Origin: Cellvibrio sp. pealriver
Lineage (GTDB): Bacteria > Pseudomonadota > Gammaproteobacteria > Pseudomonadales > Cellvibrionaceae
Length of the DNA stretch: 64,000 nucleotides
Direction: 5' to 3'
Assembly: GCF_001183545.1 (NCBI RefSeq)
Contig: NZ_KQ236688.1
Location: 2,571,149 to 2,635,148, forward strand
Made by a program: the position numbers and the translations under genes. The first letter of the stretch is position 1, and every line of letters begins with the position of its first letter. Below, in pieces: positions 9,248 through 18,400 of the stretch. The notes below the pieces were generated by a model. It did no database searches. It was not told the origin of the DNA and saw nothing but the letters and a program-made list of their open reading frames with translations.

Positions 9248-12193
9248 TTAATCCTTTGCCTTAGCCTTAACCACCGGTCTCTTAGCAGGAGTTTTCTTGG
9301 TGTCAGCGACAACCTTGCTTTTAGTTGTTTTCGACGCAGGCGATTGAACTGTTGTTGGCGATGCCTTGTTTGCAACTTTCGCAGTTTTACGGCCATGATC
9401 AACCTCACTTCCGGATTTCTTACTCACTACTTTGGTACTGGCAGATTTTGCTGTTGCAGCTCCAACCGCCGGTTTTTTCGCAGCGGCTTTTTTGCTTGCC
9501 GCCGCTTTACCGGTGTTGGGTGCAACTGCAGAAGCGGCCGGTTTATTGGCCACTTTTTGCACCTGCGTTTTCTTGCCAGGTGCTTTTGGAGCCGCTGTTT
9601 TAGCAGTTGTTTTTTTGGAGTTTACTTTTTTGGAGTCGGCTTTTTTAGGTTCTACTTTTTTAGGCTCGACTTTTTTAGGCTCTGGTTTCGCAATATCTGT
9701 TTGCTTGACAGCTACTTGTTTAATGTCAGCACTCTTAACATCTGCTTTTTGTTTAACGTTTGTTTTTTTGGCCGTTGCTGATTTTGCGACTGACTTTTTG
9801 GTCGCGGTTTGTTTTGTTGATGCCGCTTTGGTAATTGATTTTTTCGTGGCCGGTTTAGTCGCAGTTGTGCTTGCCGTTATTGCCGGGGCCGTTTTCGTTT
9901 TTACTCCCGCACGCTTGGCAACTTTGGGTTTGACGGCCGATTTTGGACGGCGTACAGCACTGGCAGATTCCAATTCAAAATCGATTTTGCGGTTATCCAA
10001 ATCCACACGTACAACGCGCACCACCAGTTCATCACCCAAACCAAATACCTTGCGTGTGCGCTCGCCCACCAAGCGCTGCTGCGCGGGTTCAAAGCGATAA
10101 TAATCATGCGGCAAAGAGGTAATATGGATTAAACCTTCAATATACAGCTCATTCAATTCCACGAATAAACCAAAGCTGGTAACAGCACTGACGTGGCCGT
10201 CGTATACGGCACCCACTTGGTCGCGCAGATATTCGCACTTGAGCCAACTCACAACATCGCGAGTGGCTTCGTCGGCGCGGCGCTCGGTGCGTGAACACTG
10301 CTCGCCAAATACCAACATATCGCTGGGCGAATAAGGATAAATAAATTTTTTCGGAATCGCTTTTGCGCTGTCAACGCGGCGCACATGGGTGCTCGGCTCA
10401 GTGCTGCGCACAATCGAGCGAATGGCGCGATGCACCAGCAAATCAGGATAGCGACGGATCGGTGAAGTAAAGTGCGTATACGCCTCATACCCCAACCCAA
10501 AGTGACCGTGGTTTTCCACTTGATACATCGCCTGGCGCAAACTGCGCAGCATCACGGTCTGGATTAAATGCGCATCGCTGCGCCCCTGGATCATTTGCAA
10601 CAATTGTTGGTAGTCACCGGGCGTTGGTTTATCGCCCCCGGCAAGCCCCAACCCTAATTCAGAGAGATACGCGCGCAGGTTAGTGAGCTTGGCCTCGGTT
10701 GGACCTTCATGCACACGGAATAAGCCGACGAGATTGTGCTTCTCAATAAATTTCGCTGCGCACACGTTTGCGCAGAGCATGCACTCTTCAATTAATTTAT
10801 GCGCGTCGTTGCGCTTGATGGGAACAATGCGTTCAATTTTACGATCTTCATTAAATTGGATGCGTGTTTCCGTCGTTTCAAAATCAATTGCACCGCGCTC
10901 ATCGCGCGCTTTGCGCAAACATTCATACAATTTATGCAGCAACTCCAACTGCGGAACCACTGCTTTGTATTCTTCGCGCAGTGCGTTGCGTGCATCACCT
11001 TCACCAGTAAGTATTTCACCCACTTTGGTGTAGGTGAGGCGCGCGTGGGAATGCATCACGCCTTCATAAAATTGATAACCGGTGATGCGCCCTGCATCGC
11101 TGATATTCATCTCACATACCATGCACAAACGATCTACATGAGGGTTGAGTGAACACAGGCCGTTGGATAATGCCTCGGGCAACATGGGCACTACATAATC
11201 GGGGAAATACACGGAGTTTCCACGCGCACGCGCTTCCAAATCCAAAGCGCTGTCGATCTGCACGTAATGCGATACATCGGCAATCGCCACATACAAACGC
11301 CAACCGCCCTTGCGGCGCTCGCACAACACCGCATCATCAAAATCGCGCGCGTCTTCGCCATCAATCGTGACAAAGGGAAGATGGCGCACATCCACGCGGT
11401 GCAATTTATCTTTCTCCTGCACCTCGTGGGATAACAGCGCAGCCTCAGCCAACACGGCATCTGGCCAGATACTCGGAATACCATGGGCTTGAATCGCTAA
11501 TTCGATTTCCATGCCCGGTGCCATGTGGTCGCCCAGCACCTGAATGACACGCCCAGTCGGCAGGCGGTTTTTGTCCGGCTGCTGGGTAATTTCCGCGACC
11601 ACAATTTGCCCGTGTTTGGCACCACCATAGGAGCCAAACGGAATCATGATGTCATGGGTAATACGCGGATTTTCCGGACGCACAAATTGCACGCCCTCTT
11701 CATTAAAAAAACGCCCCGCCAATTGCGTGGTATTGCGGATCAGCACATCAACAATCGCGCCTTCTTCCTTACCGCGATATTGCTCACCCGAAAGCCGCAC
11801 CAGCACCTCATCGCCATCAAACACCTTGCGCATCTGGCGATTGTGCAAATAAATATCTTCGCCACCATCGGCGCGAATCACAAAACCATAGCCATCGCGA
11901 TGCCCTTGCACCCGCCCGCGCACCACATCAATTTTATCCAGCCGCACGTAAGCATCGCGCCGGTTGCTAATCAGCTGGCCGTCGCGCGCCATCGCAATCA
12001 AGCGGCGGCGCAGGGCTTCAATTTGGTCTTCTCCGGTGAGTTTGAGCATGACGCACATCTGCTCATGGGTAACCGGCTGGTCGGAGCTATCAAGAAGGTC
12101 GAGGATGTACTCGCGGCTGGGAATGGGGTTTTCGTATTTTTCGGCTTCGCGCGATGCGAATGGGTCTTTGGAGGGCGATTTACGTTTGCTCAA
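9248..12193 (-). CDS. rnr: Ribonuclease R with long Lys/Ala-rich C-terminal tail
   Basis: A 981-residue 3'-5' exoribonuclease of the RNB family. In order: an N-terminal winged-helix region (~25-90), cold-shock/OB domains (~90-240), the RNB catalytic core with the acidic GEDARDFDDAV motif (near residue 280), an S1 domain (~665-745) and then about 235 residues of low-complexity basic sequence rich in Lys, Ala, Thr, Val and Pro, with KKVEPKKVEPKK-type repeats. E. coli RNase R is 813 residues with a much shorter basic tail. The tail likely binds structured RNA or ribosomes. The start is a TTG at 12193 with AGGA 7 bases upstream. RlmB follows. Confidence 0.95.
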   Translation of the reverse strand: MSKRKSPSKDPFASREAEKYENPIPSREYILDLLDSSDQPVTHEQMCVMLKLTGEDQIEALRRRLIAMARDGQLISNRRDAYVRLDKIDVVRGRVQGHRDGYGFVIRADGGEDIYLHNRQMRKVFDGDEVLVRLSGEQYRGKEEGAIVDVLIRNTTQLAGRFFNEEGVQFVRPENPRITHDIMIPFGSYGGAKHGQIVVAEITQQPDKNRLPTGRVIQVLGDHMAPGMEIELAIQAHGIPSIWPDAVLAEAALLSHEVQEKDKLHRVDVRHLPFVTIDGEDARDFDDAVLCERRKGGWRLYVAIADVSHYVQIDSALDLEARARGNSVYFPDYVVPMLPEALSNGLCSLNPHVDRLCMVCEMNISDAGRITGYQFYEGVMHSHARLTYTKVGEILTGEGDARNALREEYKAVVPQLELLHKLYECLRKARDERGAIDFETTETRIQFNEDRKIERIVPIKRNDAHKLIEECMLCANVCAAKFIEKHNLVGLFRVHEGPTEAKLTNLRAYLSELGLGLAGGDKPTPGDYQQLLQMIQGRSDAHLIQTVMLRSLRQAMYQVENHGHFGLGYEAYTHFTSPIRRYPDLLVHRAIRSIVRSTEPSTHVRRVDSAKAIPKKFIYPYSPSDMLVFGEQCSRTERRADEATRDVVSWLKCEYLRDQVGAVYDGHVSAVTSFGLFVELNELYIEGLIHITSLPHDYYRFEPAQQRLVGERTRKVFGLGDELVVRVVRVDLDNRKIDFELESASAVRRPKSAVKPKVAKRAGVKTKTAPAITASTTATKPATKKSITKAASTKQTATKKSVAKSATAKKTNVKQKADVKSADIKQVAVKQTDIAKPEPKKVEPKKVEPKKADSKKVNSKKTTAKTAAPKAPGKKTQVQKVANKPAASAVAPNTGKAAASKKAAAKKPAVGAATAKSASTKVVSKKSGSEVDHGRKTAKVANKASPTTVQSPASKTTKSKVVADTKKTPAKRPVVKAKAKD

Positions 12194-12359
12194 TTGGGCA
12201 TCCTATGATCAATTTGGCGAATTCCGAACGATCCGGAGGGTATAAAAGGATTATAGGGCAGCAATCATGACAAACCTACAAATAAAACCATAAACCCTGT
12301 TGACAGCCCACAGGGTGATATTTATAGTGCGCGGCCTCAGCTGCTTATGCACTGGGAAT

Positions 12360-12444
12360 GCCCAGATGGTGAAATTGGTAGACACGCCAGCTTCAGGTGT
12401 TGGTGACGCAAGTCGTGGAGGTTCAAGTCCTCTTCTGGGCACCA
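12360..12444 (+). tRNA. tRNA-Leu (anticodon CAG), CCA encoded
   Basis: An 85-nt class II tRNA. The acceptor stem is gcccaga/tctgggc with discriminator A and encoded CCA (12442-12444). The D-arm contains the Leu-type aattggtagac, and the anticodon stem CCAGC/GUUGG frames UU-CAG-GU. There is a long variable arm, and the T-loop is gttcaagtc. It decodes CUG. A strong terminator follows immediately, so it is a single-gene unit. Confidence 0.97.
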
Positions 12445-12450
12445 AACATG

Positions 12451-12486
12451 AAAGCCCCGCTATGAAAATAGCGGGGCTTTTTGTTT
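12451..12486 (+). terminator. Terminator of tRNA-Leu
   Basis: A 12-bp perfect stem (12451-12462 / 12469-12480), a 6-nt loop and a T-rich tail, 7 bases after the CCA end. Confidence 0.92.
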
Positions 12487-12607
12487 TGGGCTGCATAATA
12501 AAAACGCCAAACAGCCAGAACACAATAATCGCACGCATGCCAGCTTCAAAGTGACACACATAGCAGCAATAATTCCCACCTCCGTATGCGTAAATGGATC
12601 ACACACT

Positions 12608-13702
12608 ATGCCCAGCTATTGGATTAAAGCCCTGATAACCCTATCGAGCTTGTCGTTATCCGCTGCTATTCATGCGCAGACGTTATTCGCAACACCGCAG
12701 GATTTCACACTGAACCAATCCTGCAACGCGTATGACTCCATTAAAAAAGAAAGCAATCCTGTTTTATTACAAGCAGGCACCACCTATCTTTCTTTGGGTG
12801 AAAATAAAGCGGAAGCTGCTACCCATGCTTATCTTGACGTTAATGGAAAAAAGAAATGGGTAAAACTGACGTGTGGTTCATACGCAAATAGCAAACCTAT
12901 GTTTAAAACGGCAACCAATACGCATCAAGCCAATTCACAAAACCAGCACAACTTAAATCGCTCAACGTGTTTGAAATTTTTCGATAACGAAACCAATCCG
13001 GTAAAAACCCGAACAGGGTTTAACGATGTTACGCCCCCTGCGCCGCCGCTGAACAAATTCGATAACGATGTTTTGGATTTCTGCGGAGCACCGGGCAATA
13101 TCACTACGGCTCAGGGCTTCAAGTCTCTGATGAGATCTAACTCCGACGTATTGAAAAGGTTATTTGTATTTACCGACGGAAAAATTTTTCAGGAAAAACC
13201 AAAACAAACTGACATCGACCACTATTTAAATGATCTTGCAGATGCCTGGTATTCACTGCATGGATTCGACCATATTTTTTGCGGTGAAAAAAGCGGGCGG
13301 AGCATTGGTGGATTGCATTTTCATGGACGCTACCAGCAGCTGGAACAAAACGGCGCAATATGCAGGATGAACAACTTCAGCAGCAATGAAGTGGCAGAAG
13401 GTACTGTGTATTCAATGGGCGTTGAAGTGACATTAGCGAATAACGAAGTATTAAGGCATTCAATAAAAGGCTACGGACTAACACTTAATGCAAGCGATAT
13501 GCTGCTCAGTGCGACCAAAGCCTTCTCTGAAAATCACACCAGCAGCAATAAAAGTGCGCACTGTATTCTCGAATTAAATGACGGCACTGCAAATTACGAT
13601 ATGGTATTTGTCCGTCGCAACAATGGCATCAGAACATACTATCCAGATGCCACACCGGAGCAAAACAGACCTTGTGCTAAAAAAATTGTGCTTCCTAAAT
13701 AG
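12608..13702 (+). CDS. Secreted EndoU-type endoribonuclease-like protein
   Basis: About 364 residues. From the ATG at 12608 the protein begins with a good Sec signal (MPSYWIKALITLSSLSLSAA, cleaved after HAQ). An in-frame GTG at 12551 would add a charged leader and spoil it. The C-terminal half has a DHIFCGE segment followed by GGLHFHGRY, and near the end VFVRRNNGIRTYYP. This pattern fits bacterial EndoU nucleases (two catalytic His plus a later basic/Thr-Tyr part). Several Cys suggest disulfides outside the cytoplasm. A secreted RNase for phosphate or nucleotide scavenging, or competition, is inference. No immunity-like gene follows; the 3' end overlaps the convergent TetR gene by 8 bases. 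Confidence 0.55.
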   Translation: MPSYWIKALITLSSLSLSAAIHAQTLFATPQDFTLNQSCNAYDSIKKESNPVLLQAGTTYLSLGENKAEAATHAYLDVNGKKKWVKLTCGSYANSKPMFKTATNTHQANSQNQHNLNRSTCLKFFDNETNPVKTRTGFNDVTPPAPPLNKFDNDVLDFCGAPGNITTAQGFKSLMRSNSDVLKRLFVFTDGKIFQEKPKQTDIDHYLNDLADAWYSLHGFDHIFCGEKSGRSIGGLHFHGRYQQLEQNGAICRMNNFSSNEVAEGTVYSMGVEVTLANNEVLRHSIKGYGLTLNASDMLLSATKAFSENHTSSNKSAHCILELNDGTANYDMVFVRRNNGIRTYYPDATPEQNRPCAKKIVLPK

Positions 13703-14300
13703 CAGGCGAGTCACCAGCCGCTGAAATCCTTAACCCATCGAGCATCCATTTGAATGCTTCGATCGCTTTATTAACAACGTCTTCGGGATTATCGCTGGCT
13801 GCAACCCAGAGCGCGGCGTTTAGCGCTGCGCCGTTTAACAGGCGTGCGGCGGCCTCGGCGTTTACCGGTTTAATGGTGCCCTCCTCAATCAGTTTATTGA
13901 TGGTGCTGATGCTCATTTGAAGGCAGTTATTCTGGCTTGGCCATTGCGATGGATCACCGAGGACAGCAGGACCATCCAGCAGGACGATGCGCTGCACTTC
14001 AGGGTTAAGGGCCATACGGATGTACGCCTCACCTTCGGCAACCAGGCCGTCCCATAGGCTGTTGGCTTCGGCCGCCGAAGCGTGGGCATGGGATGCCATT
14101 TCTGTATCAATTTGATCCACCACCGCCATCAGCAACCCCTTCTTGTCACCAAAGGTGTGGTAGAGCGCGCCACGCGTGAGCCCTACGGATGCGGTGATGT
14201 CGTCCATTGAGGCTGCCGCATAACCTTTTTCTGCAAATGCCTTGCGCGCTGCCTGGATAAGCTTGTTGCGCGTCTCTTCAACTTTTTCAGCCCGCTTCAT
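13695..14300 (-). CDS. TetR/AcrR-family repressor
   Basis: About 201 residues from the ATG at 14300 (MKRAEKVEETRNKLIQAA). Longer in-frame starts would run through its own operators. Residues ~10-55 are the TetR HTH (FAEKGYAAASMDDITASVGL, then TRGALYHTFGDKKGLL). The C-terminal part is a TetR_C ligand domain with NEAAARLLNGAALNAALW-like helices, similar to those of drug- or solvent-responsive regulators. It is divergent from the RidA gene, and the intervening DNA holds two matching palindromes, so it most likely represses itself and RidA. The ligand is unknown. Confidence 0.9.
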   Translation of the reverse strand: MKRAEKVEETRNKLIQAARKAFAEKGYAAASMDDITASVGLTRGALYHTFGDKKGLLMAVVDQIDTEMASHAHASAAEANSLWDGLVAEGEAYIRMALNPEVQRIVLLDGPAVLGDPSQWPSQNNCLQMSISTINKLIEEGTIKPVNAEAAARLLNGAALNAALWVAASDNPEDVVNKAIEAFKWMLDGLRISAAGDSPAI

Positions 14301-14330
14301 AAAACTGATAACTCCGGTTGCCTTTCTATT

Positions 14331-14349
14331 TACATACGCGCCGTATGTA
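14331..14349. promoter_or_regulatory. TetR operator 1
   Basis: A palindrome tacatacg-cgc-cgtatgta with 8-bp arms and a 3-nt spacer, 31-49 bases upstream of the TetR start. It shares ACATACGNNNCGTATGT with the second site 28 bp away. Confidence 0.8.
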
Positions 14350-14358
14350 TTTATTATT

Positions 14359-14377
14359 AACATACGCAGCGTATGTT
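14359..14377. promoter_or_regulatory. TetR operator 2
   Basis: A palindrome aacatacg-cag-cgtatgtt, the same core as operator 1 with a centre-to-centre distance of 28 bp. Two sites in the divergent promoter region suggest cooperative repression of both directions. Confidence 0.8.
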
Positions 14378-14406
14378 AATTGGATCGATCCAGCAACTCA
14401 ACTTTT

Positions 14407-14474
14407 TACCTATCTACTTATTCATCTATTTACTGATTTATTTATCGATTTACCCATTTATCTATTTATTCATG
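14407..14474 (+). repeat. Degenerate tetranucleotide (TATT) repeat, 17 units
   Basis: From 14408 to 14472 an A occurs at exactly every fourth base, 17 in a row, in units of the form (T/C/G)A(T/C)(T/C). It lies between the TetR operators and the RidA ribosome site. Its translation in one frame gives a meaningless Leu/Ile/Phe/Tyr-rich peptide. Confidence 0.85.
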
Positions 14475-14511
14475 AAGCCGATACACCCGCTTCATTAAAG
14501 AGGAATTGACT

Positions 14512-14910
14512 ATGAACCATCGCAAAGCCATTTTTCCCGCAGAGCGCCACGCGCTTTATGAGCAACACCGTTATTCCGCCGCTATCCAATCCGGCGATTT
14601 GATTTTTGTGTCGGGGCAAGTAGGAAGCCGATCAGATGGCACTCCAGAGCCGGATTACGCGCGCCAGGTGCAACTGGCGTTTGATAATTTGAACGCGGTA
14701 TTAAAAGCCGCCGGCTGTGGCTTTGAAGACGTAGTGGACATCACCAGCTTCCATACCGACCCAGAGGCACAATTTGAAACCTTTATGGCGGTGAGGGAGA
14801 AAAACATTGGTGAAGCACCCTACCCAAACTGGACAGCAATTGGCGTTAACTGGCTGGCGGGATTTGATGTAGAACTCAAAGCAATCGCGCGATTGCCGCA
14901 CGCGAATTAA
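14512..14910 (+). CDS. RidA/YjgF-family protein
   Basis: About 132 residues. Rid proteins form homotrimers and hydrolyse reactive enamine/imine intermediates to ketoacids and ammonia. Signature segments are SAAIQSGDLIFVSGQVG near the start, QLAFDNLNAVLKAAG in the middle and the YPNWTAIGVNWLAG C-terminal strand. The usual catalytic Arg of RidA proper (in an RxxVEV-type strand near residue 105) is not obvious, the local sequence being FPN/PYPNWTAIGV. It may therefore belong to a Rid2-7 subgroup. The ATG at 14512 is preceded by AGAGGA with a good spacing; a TTG two codons earlier is less likely. Control by the divergent TetR is inferred. Confidence 0.88.
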   Translation: MNHRKAIFPAERHALYEQHRYSAAIQSGDLIFVSGQVGSRSDGTPEPDYARQVQLAFDNLNAVLKAAGCGFEDVVDITSFHTDPEAQFETFMAVREKNIGEAPYPNWTAIGVNWLAGFDVELKAIARLPHAN

Positions 14911-15084
14911 AAAATATCGCCTTCACCATAGCAGTGATGAAGGCGATTTATTACCTACAAACTACCTAAAGTAACTCACACCGCCGCGCTCCATTCAGAC
15001 ACACACAACAGGCTCCGCAACTTCCCCCTATTGGCTATCCCCACTGATGTCTTCGATATATACGTCACCATAAGTAACATAAAA

Positions 15085-15098
15085 TGTAAACGGTTACC
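15085..15098. promoter_or_regulatory. LacI-type operator candidate (imperfect)
   Basis: The site tgtaaacggttacc has the central CG and TGTAA..TTAC arms of LacI-family sites. It resembles the perfect palindrome 173 bp downstream. Confidence 0.5.
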
Positions 15099-15257
15099 AA
15101 TTAATCAATTACATTCTCAATAACAATTAAGATAATTTATGCGCCATAGAAAACAATTAAGCTATTGATTTTTATATATTAAATTTAAAAACAAGGAGTT
15201 TTATCGGATTTCTTATCGGACATTTAAGGGAAAATTTACAAATCCTCTCTTTTAAAA

Positions 15258-15271
15258 TGTAATCGATTACA
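15258..15271. promoter_or_regulatory. LacI-type operator candidate (perfect palindrome)
   Basis: The site tgtaatcgattaca is a perfect 14-bp palindrome with central CG, about 150 bases upstream of the GH26 start. Together with 15085-15098 it suggests control by a LacI-family mannan regulator that is not encoded next to it. Confidence 0.65.
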
Positions 15272-15423
15272 AATAATATTGCACAGGGGATCCAATTCGC
15301 CCCATCTGTGCCCCTCATTCATAAGCCCCAGTGCGCACCCGACAACCCTGTTGTTTCCGCACTCGGGAAAGGCACATCAAATACTTATAACCAGACTGGA
15401 ATCTACTACATCGAGGTGACCCA

Positions 15424-18400
15424 ATGCTCATTTTAAAAACTGTAAAGCGAATAACGCTTTTACTGTTCGCATCACTTTGCCTAAGCCTGTTGAGCGGCTG
15501 CGGAGGCGGATCAAAAATCAATAATGATGACGTGAACTATGTTCCCGAAACTCGTCCGTTAGGCATTATCGCCGGTGACAATGCCGAATATGAGAAAGGC
15601 CAAACCATTACCTTGTCTGGCCGCTTGGTAGGTACTGTTACAACCCAAACAGTAAAGTGGGAGCAAATTGGTGGTACGCCCATTTCCGGCGTTAGCGATT
15701 GGTCAACGCCCAATTTGACTTTCCCATCGCCCGATGTCGATGGATTGGAAACGTTTAAATTCCGTATTTCAGCACGCGATAGCGCGGGAAATATTATTAA
15801 CGATGCAGACGGCAATCCGCTGGTTGATGAAATTGAAATTCTTGTTTACGACCCTTCGGTCATCATTACGCTTGAAGCAGAAGACGCTGCATTTTCAACA
15901 CTGGCCGGTGGCGCAACTCTAGTTAGTAATGGCCCCAATTATATTTCCGGTGCATCGGGTTCCCACACCGCCGACATCACCCCCGGCGCAAAAGTGATTT
16001 ACCAAATTCCGTCAGGCAGCACCGTAGGCGATAAAACCATTGGCGCAGGTTTTTATACGCTGTTTGTACGCTATGCAATTCCCGCTTCTTATGGCGGCAA
16101 ACAAGCAGTAGTGAAAACAAATGGTGTTGATGCGAATGTGCCATTTCTCGCTACCAGCAGCTGGAACAACGCACGTGTCGATGTCATTAAAATTAATGAG
16201 GGTAGCAACAGCATTGAAATTGGCGGCGGTTGGAATTACTACCGTATCGATAGCATTTTATTAATTCCTGCCCCACAACCTGCAAAACCTTTAGCGGTTG
16301 CACCCAATTTGGTCAATGCCAATGCAACGGCTGCCACAAAAGATGTGATGGCATTTTTGGTCAGCAACTACGGTGCAAAAACACTGAGTGGCCAAACCGA
16401 ATTTATGGATTACAACGATCTAGGCAATAAAACCGGCCTGCGCGATTTTAATAAAATCACTGAAATTACCGGCGGTTTGTCTCCTGCAATTGTGGCGTTC
16501 GATTTAATGGATTACTCCAGTTCGCGTATTGCCTGCGGTGCAGAACCCGGTGTTCTCAGCGAAGACATGATTAATGAACACAACACCAAAAATGTCATTC
16601 TTTCTCCGCTGTGGCATTGGAACTCACCCACTAAATTAAAAGACACCAACTGCAGCGGCAGTGGTAATACCGCTTGGTATTCAGGTTTTTACAGCACCGC
16701 CACGGATTTCAATTTAAAAACCGCTTTGGCGGATACCAACAGTGCTGATTATCAAGCGCTGATCTCCGATATGGATGACATAGCTGCAGAGCTGAAAAAA
16801 TTTGCTGATGCCGATATTCCATTGCTGTGGCGGCCATTGCACGAAGCAGAAGGTGGTTGGTTTTGGTGGGGTGCATCGGATGCGCAATCGTTAACAACGC
16901 TGTGGAAAATCATGTATCAACGTTTTACCGATGTGCACCAATTAAACAATTTAATTTGGGTGTATACCGCAGCAGGTTCACTGAATGCAGATTGGTATCC
17001 GGGCGATGCTTACGTCGATATCGTTGGCTATGACGGTTACGACGGCAAAAATGCCGACAACCCATTCAAATCAGAATTCACTACATTAAAAGATCGTTTT
17101 GATGGCAAAAAATTAGTTGCGCTCACAGAAACCGGCACTATTCCTGATATCGCATTAATGCATCAACAAAACGCGTGGTGGGCTTTTTTTGTTACCTGGA
17201 ATTCACAAGGCAGCAATGAATATGGCCCACTGAATGCCGATGCAGCTGAACTCAAAGCCAGTTACGAATTTGAAGGCACTCTTAATCTGGATGACGTTCC
17301 CGGTGGCCGCGCAAAAATAGAAGCGGGTTTGTACGACGGTTTTGAATTGCCGGTTGCAAGCTGGGGCGCACAAATTAACTGGGGCGATGTACCTGGTGCA
17401 GTAGCATCGAACAATTGGTCAGCACTTGGCGGACACGCATTATCAATCACTAAAAATTTAAGCCTTGTGAGTTCACCTACCGGTGTGGTGCTGCAAACCT
17501 ATCCAGTTGGCGGCATTAATGTTGGCGATGCACAACAACTGACACTCGTTGCACATTCAGCAAATACTGGCGCAGGCACTACCGCAAAACTGTTTGTAAA
17601 ACACGGTGACGATTGGGCGTGGGTAGATTCAGGTGCAGTGTCTACTGCAGGCGATGTCACCCTGACTCTGGATGTATCGGCATTGGATAAATTGCAGGGT
17701 ATTGGTGTGCAGTTTGAAGGGTTTGATCCCGCCAGCACCAACGCCACCTTTGCAATCGATAAAGTCATGCTGGGTGATACCTTGCTCTATGACTTTGAGC
17801 CAGTCGTTGCACCATGGGAAGCGCAGGTAAATTGGTCAGCAACGCTGGGCGCAACTCTCTCGGGTAACTGGAGCAATACCGGCAAAAGATCCCTGGGCGT
17901 TATCAAAGATTTGAGTAAAGAAAATGCCCCCACCAGCGTTGTGCTGCAGGCTTATCCCACTGGCGGTATTGATGTATCCAACAAACAAACACTCACATTG
18001 GTTGCGCATGCAGCAAATGCCGGTGCAGGAACCACAGCAAAATTATTTGTGAAGCACGGCGCTGACTGGGTGTGGCTGGACTCAGGTTCGGTATCGGCAA
18101 CGGGCAGTGCAACATTGCAAATTGATGTCTCTGCGCTCACCACATTGCAAGGTCTCGGTGTGCAATTTGAAGGCTTCGATAGCACCAGCACTGCTGCCGG
18201 TTTTTATATCGACACCGTCAAATTGGATAGCGATGTGATCTACGACTTTGAAGGCACTGGCAGCTGGGAATTCCAGAAAAACTGGTCGCCGGAAAGTGGC
18301 ATTCATTTAGCAAGTGACTGGAGTAAATCCGGCGGCTTGTCCTTGGGCGGAACCACTCAACTGAAAGACGGCGACGACAACATCATCCTGCAAGTTTATC

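Larger units (their letters stand above)
14911..15423. other. 513-bp regulatory region between RidA and GH26 genes
   Basis: It holds a weak terminator after RidA (10-bp stem 14916-14925/14938-14947, no strong T run) and two LacI-type palindromes. It also contains a long AT-rich stretch and the GH26 leader with a GAGGTG ribosome site before the ATG at 15424. No coding region is supported. Confidence 0.6.

Noticed and set aside
9432..10100. Long plus-strand frame (222 codons) rich in Ala, Phe and Val, opposite the rnr tail
   Set aside because: It is the complement of the Lys/Ala-rich low-complexity tail of RNase R and has no start signal or homology-like features.
11525..12208. 227-codon plus-strand frame opposite rnr
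   Set aside because: It lies fully antisense to the conserved RNase R N-terminal and OB domains. Composition and lack of a ribosome site mark it as a shadow.
12251..12559. 102-codon minus-strand frame
   Set aside because: It runs across the tRNA-Leu gene and its terminator in antisense, so it cannot be a sensible gene.
14318..14509. 63-codon plus-strand frame rich in Leu, Ile, Phe and Tyr
   Set aside because: It is generated by the tetranucleotide repeat and crosses the TetR operators.
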